Assembly (NCBI GenBank): GCA_002869895.2
Contig: NEWP02000004.1
Coordinates: forward strand, 1-35,920
DNA length: 35,920 nt
From: Nitrospira sp. CG24E
Lineage (GTDB): Bacteria; Nitrospirota; Nitrospiria; Nitrospirales; Nitrospiraceae
Direction: 5' to 3'
Part shown: positions 14,396 through 21,856 of the stretch, one piece after another
How positions within the stretch are numbered: the first letter of the stretch is position 1
Layout of the letters: the number at the start of each line of letters is the position of its first letter
Position numbers and translations under genes: made by a program
The notes under the pieces: model-generated
What the model was told of the DNA's origin: nothing
What the model saw: only the letters and a program-made list of their open reading frames with translations
Databases searched by the model: none

Positions 14396-14764
14396 TCACT
14401 GTTTGCCGGTATCGTAATAGAACCGTTCGTGCACAATCGTCCCATTCTTCCACTTGGCCACGACGACTTGCTCCATATGAACAGGCTGGCCGTTGGTGGC
14501 GATGAAGTCGAGAGCGCATTCATAAAATGTCACGTTGTCGCCCACCGCCGAAGCCGTTACGTTGAACCCTTTCCACTCCTTCACGCCGCTCAAGAACTGC
14601 TTTTCCCGCTCTATATTGGCGGCCTGGCCGGCGGTCGGCGGATTGGCGTTTTCCTGCATCACCGTTTCCTTGTCATAAAACTCGCTCATGGCCTCGATGA
14701 TCTTGCCTTGACGAATATATTCAAACAGGTCGTTCAGCCGCTGCTGTAGATTGACGGTACTCAT
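14396..14764 (-). CDS. SnoaL-like/NTF2-fold protein
   Basis: From the ATG at 14764 (AAGGAG eight bases upstream) this 122-residue protein reads MSTVNLQQRLNDLFEYIRQG and continues with the cone-shaped NTF2/SnoaL fold pattern: IIEAMSEFYDKETVMQEN, FLSGVKEWKGFNVTASAV, FYECALDFIATNGQPVHM, VVVAKWKNGTIVHERFYYD. Members act as small-molecule isomerases or hydrolases, or as binding proteins; no specific reaction can be assigned. It starts two bases after the stop of the upstream VOC gene, so translation is probably coupled. A longer upstream frame exists but overlaps that gene and lacks family similarity. Confidence 0.75.
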   Translation of the reverse strand: MSTVNLQQRLNDLFEYIRQGKIIEAMSEFYDKETVMQENANPPTAGQAANIEREKQFLSGVKEWKGFNVTASAVGDNVTFYECALDFIATNGQPVHMEQVVVAKWKNGTIVHERFYYDTGKQ

Positions 14765-14766
14765 GT

Positions 14767-15198
14767 TCATTTCTCCTTGTGAGATTTGTCGGTGAATGTA
14801 ATCCCGGCTTTCTGCACTTCCTGATAGGGGAGCAGCCAGACGAGCGATTCGTCGCTCAGATCTCCCACTTGAATCCGGTTCCCCCAAGGATCGCGGAAAT
14901 CGCAACGGAAATTGGGCTGCATTGTGAGGTTGTACTTCTTCGTGAGTTTCCGGCGCACCTCTTTGATCTGCTTGGCATCGCGGACCATCAATCCGAAATG
15001 TTTCATCCGATCCGGCTGAAGTTTCTCCACTTCAAAGATCGCCATGAATTGGTGCTCGCCGAGCTTGCACCAGGCGGCGCCTTCGCCGCCGCGGAGCATC
15101 TTCAAGCCAAACACATCGGAATAGAATTTCACTGCCTTCTTGGCGTCAGTCACCTCAATGACAATATGGTTACATCCATAGACTTGGATAGCCATCAT
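14767..15198 (-). CDS. VOC-family protein, second copy
   Basis: This 143-residue VOC protein begins MMAIQVYGCNHIVIEVTDA with KFYSDVFGLKML, and its second module has KHFGLMVRDAKQIKEV and FRDPWGNRIQVGD. Likely metal-binding His residues are in NHIVIEV and KHFGLMV; the usual third ligand Glu is Gln here (NRIQVG), so metal binding may be altered. The product is diverged from the other VOC protein of this cluster. The ribosome-binding site AAGGGG lies close to the first ATG; a second ATG follows directly. It is probably co-transcribed with the SnoaL-like gene two bases downstream. Confidence 0.8.
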   Translation of the reverse strand: MMAIQVYGCNHIVIEVTDAKKAVKFYSDVFGLKMLRGGEGAAWCKLGEHQFMAIFEVEKLQPDRMKHFGLMVRDAKQIKEVRRKLTKKYNLTMQPNFRCDFRDPWGNRIQVGDLSDESLVWLLPYQEVQKAGITFTDKSHKEK

Positions 15199-15214
15199 AC
15201 CCCTTCCTTTCTCG

Positions 15215-15237
15215 CAGGGTGCTGAAAATGCCCGCCA
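15215..15237 (+). repeat. diverged copy of the stop-abutting repeat
   Basis: CAGGGTGCTGAAAATGCCCG then CCA matches the motif seen at 32016 (GGCTGCTGAAAAAGCCCGCC) with two or three differences. Unlike the other copies it does not abut a stop codon; it lies between a VOC gene start and the dsbA-like gene end, next to an imperfect hairpin at 15246-15314. Confidence 0.45.
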
Positions 15238-15245
15238 ACACGAAG

Positions 15246-15314
15246 AAGGTTGAGGTTCAGGCTAAGGCTGAGATGCAGAGAGTCTGATCTTCGCTCAACC
15301 TCGACCTCAGCCTT
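15246..15314 (-). repeat. imperfect hairpin of AAGG(T/C)TGAGGT units
   Basis: Bases 15246-15272 consist of degenerate aaggttgaggtt/caggctaaggctgag units, and 15294-15314 are the complementary ctcaacctcgacctcagcctt. The outer 12 bases pair with G-U pairs allowed. On the minus strand the structure begins directly after the TAG of the FrnE-like gene and could act as its transcription terminator, although no U-tract follows. A low-complexity, genome-dispersed origin is likely but not testable here. Confidence 0.45.
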
Positions 15315-15968
15315 CTAAGCCTCTCTTTCGGCCTGCTGAATGGCAGACAGAAAGATATCGGGAGACTGCGCCCCAGAGATCGAGAGACTGCCGTTGAGGA
15401 CGAAATAGGGCACCCCGCGAATGCCGAGTTTGCGACCGGCCGCTTCCTCTGCCTTAACCTCTGTCGTCCCTTCCTCACTGTGGAGAAATGATTCAACAGC
15501 AGCAACATCGAGGCCGGCACGACCAGCCAACTGACCGAGAACCGGCACCGAACCGATATCGCTTCCTTCCGCGAAATAGCCCCGGAATAGCGATTCCACA
15601 ACTGCATCCTGGCAACCCTGCTGTTCTCCATACCGAATCAGGCGATGGGCTAGGAATGTATTCGGTGTCCGCAGCACCTTCTCAAAGGCAAAAGGAATCT
15701 GCTCCTCCACTCCAGCCGCAAGCAGATGCTCCTTCATTTGACCGAACGCATCGAGACTGCCGAACTTGGCTCTTAGATACAGGGTCCGATCCATTCCTTC
15801 CTCAGGCATCGTTGGGTTCAACTGAAAGGGCCGCCAGCTGATCTGCGCCTTCACCCGATCTTCCAATTGACCCAACGCCCGCTCAAGCCGACGCTTCCCG
15901 ACATAGCACCAAGGGCAAATGACATCTGAATAGATCTCGATCCGCAACAGCGCACCTGACTGATTCAT
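15315..15968 (-). CDS. FrnE-like DsbA-family thiol oxidoreductase
   Basis: This 217-residue cytoplasmic-type DsbA-fold protein has the active-site CPWC (residues 18-21 from the start chosen), the SWRPFQLNPTMPEEG segment that marks the FrnE/polyketide-isomerase-like subgroup, a helical insertion, and the cis-proline loop GIRGVPYFV. No signal peptide is present. FrnE proteins act as disulfide oxidoreductases in oxidative-stress tolerance; other members are 2-hydroxychromene-2-carboxylate-isomerase-like. I chose the ATG at 15968 because AAGGTGG lies eight bases upstream; an in-frame GTG at 15980 is the alternative. It fits the redox/electrophile theme of the neighbouring genes. Confidence 0.85.
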   Translation of the reverse strand: MNQSGALLRIEIYSDVICPWCYVGKRRLERALGQLEDRVKAQISWRPFQLNPTMPEEGMDRTLYLRAKFGSLDAFGQMKEHLLAAGVEEQIPFAFEKVLRTPNTFLAHRLIRYGEQQGCQDAVVESLFRGYFAEGSDIGSVPVLGQLAGRAGLDVAAVESFLHSEEGTTEVKAEEAAGRKLGIRGVPYFVLNGSLSISGAQSPDIFLSAIQQAEREA

Positions 15969-16037
15969 CGAATCGACCACCTTCTTATGCCCGTTCCTCG
16001 TTCCACGAGATCCACCTCGCGAGGAACGAACGACGCT

Positions 16038-16931
16038 TCAGGATAAATGTCCCATCTTACCTGCCTGATAGTCCTGCACGGCCTGAGCCAGCTCAGCTTG
16101 TGTATTCATGACAAAGGGGCCATAGCGGGCGATCGGCTCCTCGATCGGCTCGCCACTCATGACCAAGAGCCGACTGTCTGCCTGCGCTTCGATTGTCACC
16201 TGCGATCCATGACGCTTACAGACGATCAGCTCTGCCTCTCCTGCGCTGTATGATCCATTCACTGAGATGCTCCCTTGCAAGACAAAGATCGAGGTGTTGT
16301 GTCCGTCAGAAAACGTCTGGGACAGAGGCGCCCCTACCTTCAGTTGAACATCGTACAGCTGGATCGGTGTAAAGGTACGGGCCGGCCCCTTCCGCCCTTG
16401 GAATGACCCGGCGATTACCCGCAACTTTCCGCCGTCACCGAGGTCAATCACCGGAATGTCGGCGTTGAGAATGGTCTGATAACCGGGCGCCGACATTTTC
16501 GACGCACGGGGCAAATTGACCCACAACTGGATGGCATGCAAGGTGCCGCCCTTCCTGGCAAACTCCTTCTCGTGCAACTCTTCATGAACGACACCAGAGG
16601 CCGCAGTCATCCATTGCACATCACCTGGACCGATCACGCCGGCGTTCCCAGCTGAGTCTCGGTGGGCCACTATGCCTTCATAGACGATCGTGACGGTTTC
16701 AAATCCCCGGTGCGGATGTTCGCCGACACCGCGCGGATGGTCCGTCGGCGAAAAGTACTGTGGCCCGGCATAATCGAGCATGAGGAATGGGCTGACCTTC
16801 TGATCGAGGTCGTTGCTCGGGAAGAGATTGCGCACGGGAAAACCGTCGCCGACCATGTGGGTCGATCCGGGCTGATAGATTCCGACGACTTCCTTGGTCA
16901 CTCCGGTTGCGATCGTTGCATGCTGATTCAT
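16038..16931 (-). CDS. pirin family protein (quercetinase-type cupin)
   Basis: From the ATG at 16931 (GGAGG seven bases upstream) this 297-residue protein is a bicupin pirin: NLFPSNDLDQKVSPFLMLDY, then HPHRGFETVTIVYEG and GDVQWMTAASGVVHEE supply the His/Glu metal site of the N-terminal cupin, followed by LHAIQLWVNLP and a second, degenerate cupin. The C-terminal part (EEPIARYGPFVMNT) is family-typical. Bacterial pirins can cleave quercetin, act as redox sensors or bind partner enzymes; the role here is unknown. A 65-residue upstream extension of the frame is not conserved and overlaps the neighbouring gene region. It lies 44 bases downstream of the DUF5069 gene in the same cluster. Confidence 0.9.
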   Translation of the reverse strand: MNQHATIATGVTKEVVGIYQPGSTHMVGDGFPVRNLFPSNDLDQKVSPFLMLDYAGPQYFSPTDHPRGVGEHPHRGFETVTIVYEGIVAHRDSAGNAGVIGPGDVQWMTAASGVVHEELHEKEFARKGGTLHAIQLWVNLPRASKMSAPGYQTILNADIPVIDLGDGGKLRVIAGSFQGRKGPARTFTPIQLYDVQLKVGAPLSQTFSDGHNTSIFVLQGSISVNGSYSAGEAELIVCKRHGSQVTIEAQADSRLLVMSGEPIEEPIARYGPFVMNTQAELAQAVQDYQAGKMGHLS

Positions 16932-16975
16932 CGTGATCCTCCCTCTGTCAGAAACCAACGTTGTGAACGTAGTCC

Positions 16976-17437
16976 TTACAACCTCTTTTCCTCCAGATCG
17001 TACACATCGAACCACACATACACCGGTCGATGCTGAGGCACGAACTTGGGAATATACTCCTCCAGATACTGTTGAGCCTGAAGAGTCATATCGCTGAGTC
17101 GCATATCGCGAAGCTTGTTGTTCCATGCGAGAATCTCATCGGTGTCTTTCACGTTTGAGTGGGTGACGATCCATTGGGCAATCTCCTCGTCGGTAGCCCC
17201 GGTCGCCACGACCTCTTTGAATGTCTCCGGTGTAACCCCAGTGAACGAAAACCACTGACTCGCGAGCGAACAGGGCCAATAGTTGTAGTCTCCGTTTATA
17301 CCAAGCAGAAAGGATCGGCATTTATCCACACACCGCGCCGCAATCACATAGCCGCCCAACTTTTCTCGCGGACTTCGCGGGAAGTTGTTTCTCAGATCAT
17401 TCGCAAGCTGCTTCACTTTTCCCAAGTCGGTTTTCAT
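16976..17437 (-). CDS. DUF5069-family protein
   Basis: This 153-residue soluble protein matches the DUF5069 pattern as I know it: NNFPRSPREKLGGYVIAARCVDKCR (read as NNFPRSPREKLGG then YVIAARCVDKCR) near the N-terminus, then FTGVTPETFKEVVATGATDEEIAQWI in the middle. Its function is undescribed; the family often neighbours redox genes. The N-terminal half has conserved Cys residues (VDKCRSF), not arranged as a known metal site. An AAGGAG site lies seven bases before the ATG. It is 14 bases downstream of the NmrA-like gene and clearly in the same operon. Confidence 0.78.
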   Translation of the reverse strand: MKTDLGKVKQLANDLRNNFPRSPREKLGGYVIAARCVDKCRSFLLGINGDYNYWPCSLASQWFSFTGVTPETFKEVVATGATDEEIAQWIVTHSNVKDTDEILAWNNKLRDMRLSDMTLQAQQYLEEYIPKFVPQHRPVYVWFDVYDLEEKRL

Positions 17438-17451
17438 TATGGTCTCCTTTC

Positions 17452-18309
17452 TTACACCATTCCTCGCAATGCTTCAGACAAGGTGACAGTCCCGCGCACG
17501 AGCGACGCGGGATGTTCATAGCCGATCGCCCCTTTGGAGAATGACGTATACATTTCCTCGAACAGCCTTGCTGCTTCATCGGAGAAGCCGAATGATTTGA
17601 AGGTCGGCACCACGGCGCTCAGGGGCGCAAACTGAGCAGACACAGCTTTCCCTAAGATCTGACTGAGGGCGGCAGCCGCCTGCTCAGGACTATATTCTTC
17701 CGGTCCGGCCAGTTCTACAATCTGCTTGCCCCTGCCGCCCGTGATCAAAGATTCCGCTCCCACTCGACCAATATCTCTCGTCGAGATCATCGGAATCTTG
17801 GCTGCTGGTGCAATGAACGTCGGCAGGATACCTTGGTCCTTGACCATAGCTATCCCAGGTCCCCAGTTTTCCATGAAATAGCAGGGACGCAAGATCGTTA
17901 GATTCTGTGCAACAGATCCAAGCTTCTGCTCACCGTATCGAGCAGCACGAATGGGACCAGTGCCTTCCGGAATCTGTCCGCCGATGGACGACAAGAAGAC
18001 GACGTGCGAAATCCCGCTGGTCTTCACCGCTTCTGCGGCCTGATCCATGCGTTGACGTTGTGCTGCAAGCCAGGCTGTGGCTCCGTAGTTCGGAGGGACC
18101 AGGAGGTACAACCCCACTGCCCCTTGAAAAGCTTTGGTCAAAGCCGGCACATCATCGAGCGACGCGATCGCGACTTCCGCACCCTTCGCATTCCAGGACG
18201 CGCCCTGGTCAGCCGAACGCACGACGACACGCACCGGCAGCTTACGAGCCAGCAATGCCTTCGCAACTACCGATCCGGTATGTCCCGTTGCACCGAGTAC
18301 GACAAACAT
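17452..18309 (-). CDS. NmrA-like NAD(P)-binding reductase
   Basis: From the ATG at 18309 (AAGGAGG seven bases upstream) this 285-residue atypical short-chain dehydrogenase begins MFVVLGATGHTGSVVAKALL, with the GxTGxTG Rossmann loop and VRVVVRS, whose Arg favours NADP. The family YxxxK dyad is not clear (VVFLSSIGG; RYGEQKL), consistent with NmrA/QOR2-type proteins, which act as quinone reductases or NADP sensors. The C-terminal substrate region contains VELAGPEEYSPEQAAAAL. It is the first full-length gene of the leftward cluster, behind a good promoter at 18565-18592, and is probably the lead enzyme of an electrophile or redox response. Confidence 0.85.
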   Translation of the reverse strand: MFVVLGATGHTGSVVAKALLARKLPVRVVVRSADQGASWNAKGAEVAIASLDDVPALTKAFQGAVGLYLLVPPNYGATAWLAAQRQRMDQAAEAVKTSGISHVVFLSSIGGQIPEGTGPIRAARYGEQKLGSVAQNLTILRPCYFMENWGPGIAMVKDQGILPTFIAPAAKIPMISTRDIGRVGAESLITGGRGKQIVELAGPEEYSPEQAAAALSQILGKAVSAQFAPLSAVVPTFKSFGFSDEAARLFEEMYTSFSKGAIGYEHPASLVRGTVTLSEALRGMV

Positions 18310-18347
18310 GCTTGCGCCTCCTTTCGCTTCAGCCCTCATGAGGGCAA

Positions 18348-18537
18348 TTACCATTCCGATCGTCGGGAGAGAACAATCCCCCATTCTCCCTGTTGTTTAC
18401 AAACCAGTTCTTCTGCAATCCCTACCAGAGGCGTTCCAGGACTCCGCCAACAGCGCAATGGCGCGGAAGAACTCTCCGATAATCCTCGAAAAATGTCTCG
18501 TCTCCGCGACTGTCTCATCACCTTGCCGCATGACCAT
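18348..18537 (-). pseudogene. possible broken small gene in the operon leader
   Basis: Between the promoter and the NmrA-like gene, the minus strand from ATG 18537 reads MVMRQGDETVAETRHFSRII, then GEFFRAIALLAESW, and then stops early at 18397-18399. A second frame continues naturally from the same point as GTPLVGIAEELVCKQQGEW then GIVLSRRSEW, with a stop at 18348-18350. Joining the frames near 18425-18440 gives a believable protein of about 60 residues, so a frameshifted small gene is suspected. No family is recognised and no clear Shine-Dalgarno sequence is present. It may also be chance. Confidence 0.3.
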
Positions 18538-18564
18538 CGATATACACACAACCAAGGCCCTATT

Positions 18565-18592
18565 ATAATAGTCCTAGTTAGTACAGAGTCAA
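18565..18592 (-). promoter_or_regulatory. promoter of the leftward redox cluster
   Basis: On the minus strand TTGACT (18592-18587) is followed after 16 bases by TATTAT (18570-18565); a TATAAT is also present at spacing 19. The -10 area is a perfect 12-bp palindrome, CTATTATAATAG (18560-18571), and the spacer holds GTACTAACTAG, which could be an operator for a HxlR-, MarR- or TetR-type repressor. No regulator gene is nearby. Bases 18593-18872 contain nothing else that I can support. Confidence 0.6.
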
Positions 18593-18872
18593 CTGGGAAA
18601 ATATCATGCCTCTGTTCCTTCATGAAATCGCGAGGGAGGTCAATCGGTTCGAGCTGGTTGGACTGGTGAGATAATCACTTGTCAGTTCACCTGCCCCTCT
18701 CGGGTGGATTTGACCTCGGTCCCCTGGAGTATGGAGACCCGCTCGACCCCGACTCTGCGATGCGACACCCTGCATCCGCATGAATCGTTTCCCCACTCTT
18801 TCACTTCGCGCGGTGATCGTTTATCCTGTGGCGGATTGCTCGACCTTGTCTGTGATCATGGAGGCGATGGGT

Positions 18873-19478
18873 ATGGCTCAATTAGTCCTGCTTCGTCACG
18901 GCGAATCACAATGGAATCTGGAGAACCGCTTCACTGGCTGGGTCGATGTACCACTCTCGCCGCGAGGGATAGAGGAGGCCAAGAACGCTGGAAATAAACT
19001 CCGTAGTTTTACATTCGACCGCGCCTTTACCTCTGTGCTCTCACGCGCGAATGAAACCCTCAGGCTTGTGCTCGATGCGATCGGTCAACCAAACATCCCC
19101 ATCGAAAAAGACAAGGCGCTCAATGAACGGATGTATGGTGAGTTACAGGGATTGAACAAGGCTGAAACCGCGGTAAAGTACGGCGAGGCGCAGGTGAAGA
19201 TCTGGCGGCGGAGTTACGATGTGCGCCCACCGGGGGGAGAGAGCTTGCAAGACACTGCGGAACGGGTGCTGCCCTACTATGAACAGACCATCAAGCCGCA
19301 CCTCTTGAAGGGAGAAACGATTCTCATCGCGGCGCACGGAAATAGCTTACGGGCCCTGATCATGCAGTTGGAACAACTCTCCCGAGAGCAAGTGCTGGAA
19401 TTGAATATCCCAACTGGCGCGCCTCTCCTCTATGAGTTGGACGAAACGGGAAGGGTCGTCGCTCACCGCTACCTCTGA
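18873..19478 (+). CDS. gpmA: 2,3-bisphosphoglycerate-dependent phosphoglycerate mutase
   Basis: From the ATG at 18873 (GGAGG eight bases upstream) this 201-residue histidine-phosphatase-fold enzyme has the phosphohistidine motif [10 protein letters not shown] (His9), the [13 protein letters not shown] segment typical of d[24 protein letters not shown] and the second catalytic His in [10 protein letters not shown]. It interconverts 3- and 2-phosphoglycerate. It is shorter than the 249-residue E. coli GpmA but matches the compact bacterial form. Upstream in-frame Met codons would add a non-conserved extension. It is convergent with the hypothetical gene ending at 19499. Confidence 0.92.
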   Translation: MAQLVLLRHGESQWNLENRFTGWVDVPLSPRGIEEAKNAGNKLRSFTFDRAFTSVLSRANETLRLVLDAIGQPNIPIEKDKALNERMYGELQGLNKAETAVKYGEAQVKIWRRSYDVRPPGGESLQDTAERVLPYYEQTIKPHLLKGETILIAAHGNSLRALIMQLEQLSREQVLELNIPTGAPLLYELDETGRVVAHRYL

Positions 19479-19498
19479 CAGGTTAGACAGGCGGGAGA

Positions 19499-19993
19499 TT
19501 ATCCGATGTCTTCCAATAGCTGCCCGTAGGTGTCGACCGGGACGAAATCAATGAGTAAGGTTAAGAGATTACGTCGCTCTGCTTCCTTGATTAAGCGGCT
19601 CCCTTCTATCAGCGCAGCAGCTTCTGCACAGACTGCAAGCGGACTCGCCCCCTCTTCAACCAAATGGCTATACCGTCGCCGCCGGTCCTGCCATTCGTTG
19701 AAGTAGGCGGGCCAGCCAGCTGAACCGACGGGAACAGTCGTACCCCATCCTGCTTTCATCTCATTGAGGATAAGGTCCGAGACCGCGGCCTGATACTTCT
19801 GAGGGATGTGCGCTTCGATAGCTGCAAGGATCCAAAACAGGTTCACCGAGAGCAGCTCTTGTGTGATCGCCTGAGCCTGCTCCACCGTCGCCTGAATCCC
19901 ATACTCTTCCAGCTGCTGAACAGTCACACCGATCGGCATCGCTGCGACCAGAGCCACCGCTGCTTGCCTCGGTGTCATTGAATTGGCTGACAT
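19499..19993 (-). CDS. hypothetical cytosolic protein
   Basis: This 164-residue protein starts at the ATG 19993 (GAGAGGG five bases upstream), reading MSANSMTPRQAAVALVAAMP. It is largely helical and Ala-rich, with segments VTVQQLEEYGIQATVEQAQ, LFWILAAIEAHIPQKYQAAV and WPAYFNEWQDRRRRYSHLV. No catalytic motif, signal peptide or membrane helix is seen, and I cannot name a family. An upstream extension to 20065 seems non-native. It is divergent from the beta-barrel gene, with a 99-bp gap. Confidence 0.6.
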   Translation of the reverse strand: MSANSMTPRQAAVALVAAMPIGVTVQQLEEYGIQATVEQAQAITQELLSVNLFWILAAIEAHIPQKYQAAVSDLILNEMKAGWGTTVPVGSAGWPAYFNEWQDRRRRYSHLVEEGASPLAVCAEAAALIEGSRLIKEAERRNLLTLLIDFVPVDTYGQLLEDIG

Positions 19994-20092
19994 GCGCACC
20001 CTCTCACTCGTCCAGGGAGGCAGAGAATACACCACTGTGCCAGACTGCTCAAACAACTTGTTCACTCCAAACTCTTGTGTTAGAGTCCGGCC

Positions 20093-20662
20093 ATGTTTCG
20101 ACGGATCGCCGCCACAATCTCACGATGGACCTGTGCCGCCAGCCTGACGGCTATCTTGGCTACAGGCGCCGTCCTGTCTGTCCCTCCGGCCCAAGCAGAC
20201 GAAAACCGCTGGGGATTCGGCAGCGACCTGGGCCTCACAACCGGAACGGTCAATGGCACGGTATTCACCTTGGCATTCAACGGTGACTACTACCTCGATC
20301 GAAACTTCTCGGTCGGACCGATGATGCAGATCACTCCGATGGGCGATCTCTTTCAGATTTCTTTCGCCGGGGTTGCCCGCTATCACTTTCGCCTCAACAA
20401 CGGCATCAACGTGGTGCCCTTTTCGGGAATCGGCTTGCTCCATGCAGACCTAGACCGCGGGACCGGCCCAGCGCGCGTCGATCGCAACGACACGAGCTGG
20501 TATATCCCCATCGGCGCCTCGCTGGAATACCAGGCAACCCACAATCTTGCGTTATCGTCGACCTTGATCGTCAATCTCCACGACATCGACCTCTCTCCAT
20601 CGCTCCAAGAGAAGGACCAGACGAGTGTAGCCCTGCTGTTTGGTTTCCGCTTCGGCCCCTAA
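20093..20662 (+). CDS. outer-membrane beta-barrel protein
   Basis: This 189-residue protein has a Sec signal peptide (RRIAATISRWTCAASLTAIL, cleavage near PPAQA-DE at about residue 35), followed by alternating hydrophobic strands typical of an eight-stranded OmpW/opacity-like barrel: SDLGLTTGTVNGTVFTLAFN, NFSVGPMMQITPMG, FQISFAGVARYHFRL, VVPFSGIGLLHADL, YIPIGASLEYQAT, LALSSTLIVNLHDI. It ends in VALLFGFRFGP; the final FRF-x-P is close to the usual aromatic C-terminal signature. The function is unknown. The Shine-Dalgarno sequence is weak. The stop codon directly abuts a dispersed repeat. Confidence 0.78.
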   Translation: MFRRIAATISRWTCAASLTAILATGAVLSVPPAQADENRWGFGSDLGLTTGTVNGTVFTLAFNGDYYLDRNFSVGPMMQITPMGDLFQISFAGVARYHFRLNNGINVVPFSGIGLLHADLDRGTGPARVDRNDTSWYIPIGASLEYQATHNLALSSTLIVNLHDIDLSPSLQEKDQTSVALLFGFRFGP

Positions 20663-20700
20663 CAGGCTGTTGAAAAGGCCAGCCGGCCTCGTTCCCGCGT
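20663..20700 (+). repeat. stop-codon-abutting repeat, copy 2
   Basis: The base following the TAA of the beta-barrel gene starts CAGGCTGTTGAAAAGGCCAG, then CCGGCCTCGTTCCCGCGT. It corresponds to the copy after proB (GGCTGCTGAAAAAGCCCGCC... CTTCGTTCTCGC). Bases 20701-20833 hold nothing recognisable. Confidence 0.6.
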
Positions 20701-20833
20701 CGCTCAATCTTCCTCTTCCTGTCCAAGTTCGCAGAGTCAAACACATGGACCCAGATTCTTGGCAGTGGCTTGTGAAGGCGATGCTCTGCCCTATTTAGAG
20801 AATATTCGTAAGGTAGGAGAGGAGAGGGACCAG

Positions 20834-21856
20834 CTAGGCTGCTTTGGCCGGTTGCCAGCGAAGTCCGATATTCAGCAATTCTTGCAACAGGTCTTTGTAG
20901 GGGTAACCGTCTTTCTCTGCTGAGTCAGAAAAGTCTTCGTCGTGCGCGATTTGTGGATTCGGATTGGCTTCCAGCACATATACCTGACCCTCTGCATCCA
21001 TTCTCACGTCGATGCGCGCATACCCGCTCAGCCCAAGGGCGCGATAGACACGTTTGGCGAGGTGTTGAATCTCCTCGGCTTTCCCTTCAGGAAGATTCCT
21101 GGCTTCGCCGGATCGAATCCCATACTTGTCTTGATAGGCGCGACTCCATTTGACCCGCTCAGTCGCAATCCGCCGAGCGTCATCCGGCAGTTTATCCAGC
21201 ATCAACTCCCACACCGGCAAGACATGCACATGCCCATTACCCATGACCCCGACATAGAGTTCTCGCCCTTCGATGTACTGCTCGATGAGGGCCCCGGTCC
21301 CTACGCTCGTGTGAATAAATTCGACTCGCTCCTTGAGTTTGTCATCGTCCTGGACGATGGATGCTTGCGAGATCCCCAACGAGGCTTCCTCGGTCACCGA
21401 TTTGACGATTAAGGGAAAGGACAACCACTTAGGCCGTTTGACCGTCCGCCCCTGCGGCACCACCATGAAGTCCGGGAATGGGATTCGGTGGAACGAGAAT
21501 AACTTTTTGGAGAGGACCTTGTCGCGCGCCAACATCAACCCACGCGGGTTACAGCCCGTATAGGGCACATGCAGCAATTCAAGATACGACACGACGTTTT
21601 GGTCGTATACCGCCACTCCATCGAATTCTTCGAGCAGGTTGAAGGCAATGTGCGGCTTCCAGTCTTCAATGGCAGATCGAAGCACCCCGAGATCGCTCCG
21701 GACCCCCAGAGGCTTCACGTCATGCCCGAGTTTGCGGAGCGTGGAGACCACATCGTATTCCGTCTTCCACGCGGCAACGGCCACGTCCTGTCCGTCGAGG
21801 GGATCCGGAGGCACCAGATCTTCATGCATCAAGACGAGAATGCGGAGCCGTCTCAT
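20834..21856 (-). CDS. D-Ala-D-Ala-ligase-like ATP-grasp enzyme
   Basis: This 340-residue ATP-grasp protein has the fold of D-alanine-D-alanine ligases: N-terminal RRLRILVLMHEDLVPPDPLD; the YTGCNPRGLMLARDKVLSKKLF segment in two parts (VPYTGCNPRGLMLARDK, VLSKKLFSF); the ATP-binding VKSVTEEASLGISQ; EQYIEGRELYVGV; and a metal-binding end, ARIDVRMDAEGQVYVLEANP. The substrate-binding elements of true Ddl are not all present, so it probably joins other amino-acid or peptide substrates. Its ATG overlaps the TGA of the upstream zinc peptidase gene (ATGA), with AAGGTGG as ribosome-binding site. Such tight coupling indicates one pathway. The true murein ligase is expected elsewhere. Confidence 0.82.
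   Translation of the reverse strand: MRRLRILVLMHEDLVPPDPLDGQDVAVAAWKTEYDVVSTLRKLGHDVKPLGVRSDLGVLRSAIEDWKPHIAFNLLEEFDGVAVYDQNVVSYLELLHVPYTGCNPRGLMLARDKVLSKKLFSFHRIPFPDFMVVPQGRTVKRPKWLSFPLIVKSVTEEASLGISQASIVQDDDKLKERVEFIHTSVGTGALIEQYIEGRELYVGVMGNGHVHVLPVWELMLDKLPDDARRIATERVKWSRAYQDKYGIRSGEARNLPEGKAEEIQHLAKRVYRALGLSGYARIDVRMDAEGQVYVLEANPNPQIAHDEDFSDSAEKDGYPYKDLLQELLNIGLRWQPAKAA

Noticed and set aside
18004-18669. 221-codon plus-strand frame
   Set aside because: It is antisense to the NmrA-like gene and its promoter; no domain is visible.
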